DNA of 64,000 nt, taken from positions 124,001 through 188,000 of the forward strand of contig CALDSU010000009.1 in NCBI GenBank assembly GCA_937924525.1, given 5' to 3'. The notes under the pieces were generated by a model. The model worked only from the letters and a program-made list of their open reading frames with translations. It did not search any database and was not told the origin of the DNA. This document shows, one piece after another, positions 59,652 to 64,000 of this stretch; within the stretch, counting starts at the first letter, position 1; each line of letters starts with the position of its first letter. Both the position numbers and the translations under genes were made by a program. The DNA is from an uncultured Bryobacteraceae bacterium. GTDB taxonomy: Bacteria; Acidobacteriota; Terriglobia; Bryobacterales; Bryobacteraceae.

Positions 59652-61481
59652 ATGCGTCTTGCCTACGCCGCCGGCGGACTGCTGCTGGCCTGCGCGGCCG
59701 GTCTGCCCGGCCAAGCGCTTTACCAACGGGTCGAATTCGAGCGGCAGCCGCTCCGCCAGACGATGCGGCCGGTGGTACGCGGCACGCAATACGCGGCGAC
59801 TTCGATGGAGCCGCTGGCCACCCAGACGGCGGAACGTATCCTCCGCGCGGGCGGCAACGCCTTTGACGCCGTCGTGGCGGGACAGGCGGTGCTGGGACTG
59901 GTGGCCCCGGCTTCCAACGGGATCGGCGGAGACGCGGTGCTGCTCGTGTGGGACGCCCGGTCGCAGCGCGTTTACTCGGTGAATGCCGAGGGCACGGCGC
60001 CACGCCTGGCCACCATCGAGTGGTACCGCCAGCATCATGGCGGCGAGCTCCCGGTGAACGACACGCTGCTGTCGGCCACGGTCCCCGGAGTGGTGGACGC
60101 CTGGTATGTGCTGCTGTCGCGCTGGGGCACCATGCGGTTTGCCGACGTGCTGGCGCCGGCGATCGAGCTGGCCGAGCAGGGGTTTCCCGCCAGCGAATCC
60201 CTGGCGGGATCCATCGCAGGCACTCGCCAGTTCGAGAAGTATCCCACCAGCCGGCGCGTCTACCTGCCGGGCGGCACAGCGCCACGAGCCGGCGAAATCT
60301 TCCGCAATCCCGATCTCGGCCGCACCCTGCGGCGGCTGGTGGAAGCGGAAGCGCAGGCGGCGCCGCGCGGCCGCCTGGCCGGACTCCAGGCCGCGCGCGA
60401 CCGTTTCTACCAGGGCGACATCGCCCGCGAGATGGCGGCCTTCTCCGAGCAGAACGGCGGGCTGTTCCGCTACGAGGATTTCGCCTCCTACACGGCGAAA
60501 GTGGAGGACCCGGTTTCCTTCCGCTACCGGGACTACGAGGTGTACAAAAACGCCTCCGCCACGCAAGGGCCGGCCGAGTTGTTCGTGCTGAACCTGCTCG
60601 AAGGCTACGATCTGAAAGCGATGGGCCACAACTCCGCCACCTACATCCACACCTCGGTGGAAGCGACCAAGCTGGCCTTCGCCGACCGGGATCAGTTTCT
60701 GGGCGACATGGATTTCATCCGGATCCCCTTCGGCGGCTTGCTGTCGAAAGCGTACGGCGGGGAGCGGCGCAAGCTGATCGACCCCGAACGGGCGTCGGAC
60801 GAGTTCCGCCCCGGCGCCCCGGAGCGCTTCCAGCCGGGATTCCCGGTCACCGAGCGCCCGCGCGACCTGCGGCTGGCCGGAGACGGAGATCACGAAGGCG
60901 ATACCAGCTACATCGCGGTGGCGGACCGGCAGCGCAACGCGGTGTCGTTCACGCCCAGCCTGCACAGCGGATTTGGCGCCAAGGTGGTGATGGGCGAATT
61001 GGGATTCTCCTTGAATTGCCGCGGCGACTACTTTTCGCTGACGCCCGGGCACGCCAACGCCCTGGAGCCCGGCAAACGCCCGCGCAGCACGCTCCAGAGC
61101 ACGCTGGTGGTCAAGGACGGCAAGCCCTATCTGGTCACCGGCAGCCCGGGCGGCGATGACCAGTGCATGCGCACGCTCCAGACGCTGCTCAACATCGTCG
61201 AGTTCGGGATGAACGTGCAGCAGGCCATCGAGGCGCCGCGTTGGACCACGCGGAGCTTCCCGTCTTCGCCGTTCCCCCACACCATGCACCCGGCGGACCT
61301 GGGGGTGGAAGCCCGCATCCCCTCCGCCACGCGCGCCGAACTGGCGCGCAAAGGGCACCGGGTCCGCGTGAGCCGTGCCTGGTCGCTGGGCTCGAACGCC
61401 GCGATTCTGATCGACCCGGTCACCAACGTGTTGCACGCAGGAGCGGATCCACGGGCGAACGCGTACGCGCTGGCCTGGTAG
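59652..61481 (+). CDS. ggt: Gamma-glutamyltransferase
   Basis: 609-residue Ntn hydrolase of the periplasm that cleaves gamma-glutamyl bonds of glutathione. Signal peptide LAYAAGGLLLACAAGLPGQ. The large-subunit part has TSMEPLATQTAERILRAGGNAFDA, SNGIGGDAVLLVW and FRYEDFASYTA. Autocleavage exposes Thr418 in HEGDTSYIAVADR, then SFTPSLHSGFG and TGSPGGDDQ in the small subunit. A 31-base tandem duplication covers the stop codon region. Confidence 0.93.
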   Translation: MRLAYAAGGLLLACAAGLPGQALYQRVEFERQPLRQTMRPVVRGTQYAATSMEPLATQTAERILRAGGNAFDAVVAGQAVLGLVAPASNGIGGDAVLLVWDARSQRVYSVNAEGTAPRLATIEWYRQHHGGELPVNDTLLSATVPGVVDAWYVLLSRWGTMRFADVLAPAIELAEQGFPASESLAGSIAGTRQFEKYPTSRRVYLPGGTAPRAGEIFRNPDLGRTLRRLVEAEAQAAPRGRLAGLQAARDRFYQGDIAREMAAFSEQNGGLFRYEDFASYTAKVEDPVSFRYRDYEVYKNASATQGPAELFVLNLLEGYDLKAMGHNSATYIHTSVEATKLAFADRDQFLGDMDFIRIPFGGLLSKAYGGERRKLIDPERASDEFRPGAPERFQPGFPVTERPRDLRLAGDGDHEGDTSYIAVADRQRNAVSFTPSLHSGFGAKVVMGELGFSLNCRGDYFSLTPGHANALEPGKRPRSTLQSTLVVKDGKPYLVTGSPGGDDQCMRTLQTLLNIVEFGMNVQQAIEAPRWTTRSFPSSPFPHTMHPADLGVEARIPSATRAELARKGHRVRVSRAWSLGSNAAILIDPVTNVLHAGADPRANAYALAW

Positions 61482-61523
61482 CGCGCGATTCTCGTACGCG
61501 CTGGCCTGGTGGCGCGCTATTCT
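61462..61523 (+). repeat. Tandem 31-base duplication across the ggt stop codon
   Basis: 61462-61492 and 61493-61523 are direct, back-to-back copies differing at two of 31 bases. The first copy holds the ggt TAG; in the second the same codon is TGG. The second copy also reads CTATTCT where the first has CGATTCT, which makes a -10-like hexamer before the CDF gene. Confidence 0.8.
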
Positions 61524-61534
61524 GAGGGTTTCCT

Positions 61535-62464
61535 TTGGCGCCTGTTTCTCTTCGTTCCGATCGGATCGCGCTCGGCCGCAGGCTGGCGGCGATCAGCGTC
61601 CTGGCCAGCGCCGCGTTGGCCGCGTTGAACATTCTGGTCGGCCTGGCCAGCGGCTCCACGTCCGTGGTCGCGGCCGGCGTCGAATTCGCGGGCGACTTCG
61701 CCGCTTCGCTGCTCGTGTTCGCCGGCCTGAGCATCGCTTCGCGCCCGCCCGACCACAACCATCCGTATGGCCATGGGCGCTTTGAAACCATCTCCGGATT
61801 GCTGGTAGGACTGATCCTGGCCGGCGGCGGCGCGCTGATCTGCTACCGCTCGCTCCAGCAGATCGGCCAGATGCATCACCCGCCGCGCATCGCGGGCGTC
61901 TGGTCGCTCGGCTTCTCCATCGTGCTGAAGCTCATTCTCAGCGTGTCCAAGTTTCGGTTCGGCCGGCGGATTCAAAGCGCGGCGCTGGAGGCCGACGCCT
62001 GGAACGACGCGGTAGACGTGCTCTCCGGCAGCGTCGCCCTGGTCGCCGTTTGGCTGGCCATCTCCGATCCGGGCCGGTTCCTCGCCGCTGATCACTGGGG
62101 CGGCTTCGCCGTTGGGGTCATCGTCATCTTCACCGGCCTGCGCGTAGTGCGGGAAACCTCGTTCGAGCTCGCCGACACCATGCCCGATCCCGAGCGCCTG
62201 ACGGAAATCAGGTTGATCTCGACCAGCGTGCCGGGCGTGCACGGCATTGAGAAGTGCTTTGCCCGGAAGAGCGGACTGCGGTACTTCGTCGATCTGCACG
62301 TGGAGGTCGACCCGCACCTGCCGGTTTGGCAGGGCCACGAAATCGCCACGCAGGTGCGGATCCGGCTGAAGGAATCGTGCGCGTGGATCGCGGATGTGCT
62401 GGTGCACGTGGAGCCGGCGCCCGAATGGAACGCCCCGGAGGTCCCGCCGAACGGCGCGGCTTAA
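61535..62464 (+). CDS. Cation diffusion facilitator (CDF) family transporter
   Basis: 309 residues with six hydrophobic segments. SGSTSVVAAGVEFAGDFAASL corresponds to TM2 with the metal-site acid, HNHPYGHGRFETI is the His-rich TM2-3 signature, SAALEADAWNDAVDVLSG is TM5 with the second metal site, and the cytosolic domain ends LHVEVDPHLPVW. It exports divalent metal (Zn, Fe, Mn or Co) by proton exchange. The usual first D/H positions are partly replaced (Glu in VEFAGD, Asn in AWND), so specificity is uncertain. Start is a TTG; no ATG lies near. It overlaps the convergent gene by 4 bases. Confidence 0.87.
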   Translation: MAPVSLRSDRIALGRRLAAISVLASAALAALNILVGLASGSTSVVAAGVEFAGDFAASLLVFAGLSIASRPPDHNHPYGHGRFETISGLLVGLILAGGGALICYRSLQQIGQMHHPPRIAGVWSLGFSIVLKLILSVSKFRFGRRIQSAALEADAWNDAVDVLSGSVALVAVWLAISDPGRFLAADHWGGFAVGVIVIFTGLRVVRETSFELADTMPDPERLTEIRLISTSVPGVHGIEKCFARKSGLRYFVDLHVEVDPHLPVWQGHEIATQVRIRLKESCAWIADVLVHVEPAPEWNAPEVPPNGAA

Positions 62465-63819
62465 TCTTCCCGGATGGGAAACTGCACCGGCAGGTTCTCG
62501 TAGCCCGCGCGGGTGAACTTGAGCAGGCGAGTCTGGCCGGACTTGCCGCCCGGTCCGAGCGGCTGATGGTCGCGGGACACCATTACGTTGCCCGCGTTGC
62601 CCAGCCGAATGGCGAGTTCTTCCCGGGCTTCGAACGAGGCGGTCTGCCCCGCGTCCAGCAGGCGGGACGTCACGCGCTCCCCATCGCGGAAGACCGTGAT
62701 CCAGGAAGCGCCCTCTCCGTGCAGCTCGACGCGGATCGGCCGGGCCGCGGTCTCGAGCGGCGGCGCCGCGTCCAGTGCGGTGGGCGGCTGGGGAGCCGGC
62801 GGCTCGGCAGGAGGGGCGCCGGGCGCCGGCGCAGGTTCGGCCGCTGGGCCGGGTACGGGCGTCGCCGCGCCCGGCGCCGGCGTCTCCGCCGCCACCGGCG
62901 CGCCAAGCTCCGGCCGGGCCGCCACCGGCGCGGCGGGTGTCCGCTTTGCCCCCGCCGGTTCTCCGGAAGGCCAGAAATAGAAGATCGCCAGGAGGCAGGC
63001 CAGCGCCAGCCCGGCCCATGCGGCCCAACGCCACCGCGGACGTTCCCATGGGGCCACCGCCCCGTGGCCGTTCATCAGGGTGGCCACATCCATTCCGAAG
63101 CGGTCCGCCACCGCCTGGCAGAAGCGATCCACCTCGTGGAGCATCTTCTTGAGACCCTGCTCCACCCCTGCCAGCTTTTGTTCAAAAGCCCGGAGCGATT
63201 CGCGCTGGGTGCTGACCTCGGCCTCCACACGTCCCACGCGCACCGCCAGGGCTTCAGCCAGCGCCTTCAGCTCCACCGGCGGCGCGGCTTCGACCTCCGC
63301 CGGGACGGCGCGCCGGCCGAATACATCCTGGGCGGTGGCGCGATCGAGCAACGCGGCCGGCATCACCACCTGCGGCTGGGCTCCGCCGGCCACCCGCGCT
63401 TCCAGGTCCTCCCGGATCTTCATCGCCCGCCAGCGCGTCATCGCCAGCCATTCGGCCGGTTCCTCGTCGCCGTCGCTCTTATATAACCCGAAGCCGATGA
63501 TCTCGTCTTCGTGAATCGAGTCGCCCAGGTCGGCGAGGTTGGAGAGCGTGGCCAGCCGCAACAGCGTCGCGCCGTGGAATACCCCTTCGAGCGACTCCAC
63601 CTGACGTGGTTCTACCGGACCAATGAACTCGGCGGTAAACCGCAACGAGGTGGTTCCGAACTGGTAGGCGACCCACCGGCCGGCGTCCCGGTCGAGACCC
63701 AGATCTTCGCCGAGGGTTCCCAGAAACTGGTTGGCCGTGAACGCGAAACCGGCCAAGGTTTCGACAGGGATGCCTCGTCCGCTGCGGTTGAGTTCCATCC
63801 GGATCCGAAGCCTGGGCAT
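62461..63819 (-). CDS. Membrane-anchored protein with RodZ C-terminal-like (DUF4115) domain
   Basis: 452 residues. Residues 1 to ~170 are a soluble domain I do not recognise (RIRMELNRSGRG, FGTTSLRFTAEFIG). About 182-232 is coiled-coil-like (AVRVGRVEAEVSTQRESLRA). One membrane helix lies at about 264-283 (WAAWAGLALACLLAIFYFW). A Pro/Ala-rich linker follows (~284-365), then a RodZ-C-like domain (IRVELHGEGASWITVFRDGE, LAIRLGNAGNVMV). It lacks the N-terminal HTH of RodZ. Extracytoplasmic sensing or cell-shape roles are possible, not shown. Confidence 0.7.
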   Translation of the reverse strand: MPRLRIRMELNRSGRGIPVETLAGFAFTANQFLGTLGEDLGLDRDAGRWVAYQFGTTSLRFTAEFIGPVEPRQVESLEGVFHGATLLRLATLSNLADLGDSIHEDEIIGFGLYKSDGDEEPAEWLAMTRWRAMKIREDLEARVAGGAQPQVVMPAALLDRATAQDVFGRRAVPAEVEAAPPVELKALAEALAVRVGRVEAEVSTQRESLRAFEQKLAGVEQGLKKMLHEVDRFCQAVADRFGMDVATLMNGHGAVAPWERPRWRWAAWAGLALACLLAIFYFWPSGEPAGAKRTPAAPVAARPELGAPVAAETPAPGAATPVPGPAAEPAPAPGAPPAEPPAPQPPTALDAAPPLETAARPIRVELHGEGASWITVFRDGERVTSRLLDAGQTASFEAREELAIRLGNAGNVMVSRDHQPLGPGGKSGQTRLLKFTRAGYENLPVQFPIRED

Positions 63820-64000
63820 CGCGTGCTCAACACCCCTTCCCGCCGGGATCGAACTGCCCCATCCCCGCTCTGCCCGGGGGCGAGAGGATTCCGGTTACGG
63901 TTATCGCAGGACCACCCCGGCTCCCCGCGTGAATCCGGGACAGTGGCCACCAAAAAATTCGGCGAACGAGGCCGGAAGGTGGGCGCCTACTAGAAATACC
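63820..64000. other. Window end, no gene seen
   Basis: 181 bases upstream of the RodZ-C-like gene. No ribosome site, repeat or structural RNA is evident. Confidence 0.4.

Noticed and set aside
1-64000. Mobile elements, CRISPR, integrases, tRNA or rRNA
   Set aside because: I looked for transposase motifs, terminal inverted repeats, regularly spaced repeats and tRNA/rRNA cores and found none I could support.

Overview
The window looks like chromosome from a high-GC (about two thirds G+C by eye) Gram-negative soil bacterium, most likely an Acidobacteriota member of the Bryobacterales/Solibacter type. The reasons are indirect: many Tat-exported enzymes of families that are usually cytosolic, many Gfo/Idh/MocA and glycosidase-like proteins, a TonB-dependent receptor, a KorDABC operon, a fused AroDE and a RibBA of unusual type. 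I saw no rRNA, tRNA, CRISPR array, insertion sequence or phage gene.

Layout. 1-5603 (+): a 5'-cut DNA glycosylase, aminotransferase, SDR, secreted CBM9-like protein, deoC and aroDE. 5596-6480 (-): methyltransferase. 6812-9702 (+): korDABC. 9870-11936 (+): Tat-exported glycosidase. 11952-14457 (-): an OprC-like copper TonB receptor with a small Cys-rich protein. 14564-19684 (-): an outer-membrane-type protein, a SurA-like PPIase, a DUF3352-like protein and ribBA, with a + strand terminator and possible RNA gene at 16360-16555. 19809-22368 (+): a mini-protein, an exported enolase-superfamily protein and a Gfo/Idh protein, then a TPR remnant and a rhodanese. 23357-26887 (-): RTX mini-protein, guaD, rhaB and a zinc alcohol dehydrogenase. 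26986-29549 (+): matB-matC-like malonate genes.

29562-37149 (-) is the most interesting block: five tightly spaced genes (DegT aminotransferase, Gfo/Idh lipoprotein, propeller lipoprotein, second DegT aminotransferase, glycosidase-like protein), all with export signals. It could be an extracytoplasmic sugar oxidation/amination and glycan-processing pathway. A paralogous glycosidase-like gene and a GntP permease follow upstream (37413-41070).

41188-49766 holds a second DUF3352-like protein, a PfpI protein next to a GH63 glucosidase, a VanX-like dipeptidase, a Tat-exported Gfo/Idh protein, a broken gene and a LarA-family racemase. 49767-50755 is mostly non-coding but has a 27-codon membrane mini-ORF. 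50756-57049 has a PEGA protein, a membrane glycosyltransferase overlapping a GT2-GtrA-methyltransferase fusion, and an NCS1 permease with a small membrane partner. 57149-57777 holds two decaying genes. The end carries a membrane protein, a Tat-exported AKR-like protein, gamma-glutamyltransferase, a CDF transporter and a RodZ-C-like membrane protein.

A recurring signal is a TAnnnT hexamer 6-12 bases before the start codon at nine loci, which suggests very short-leader or leaderless mRNAs.
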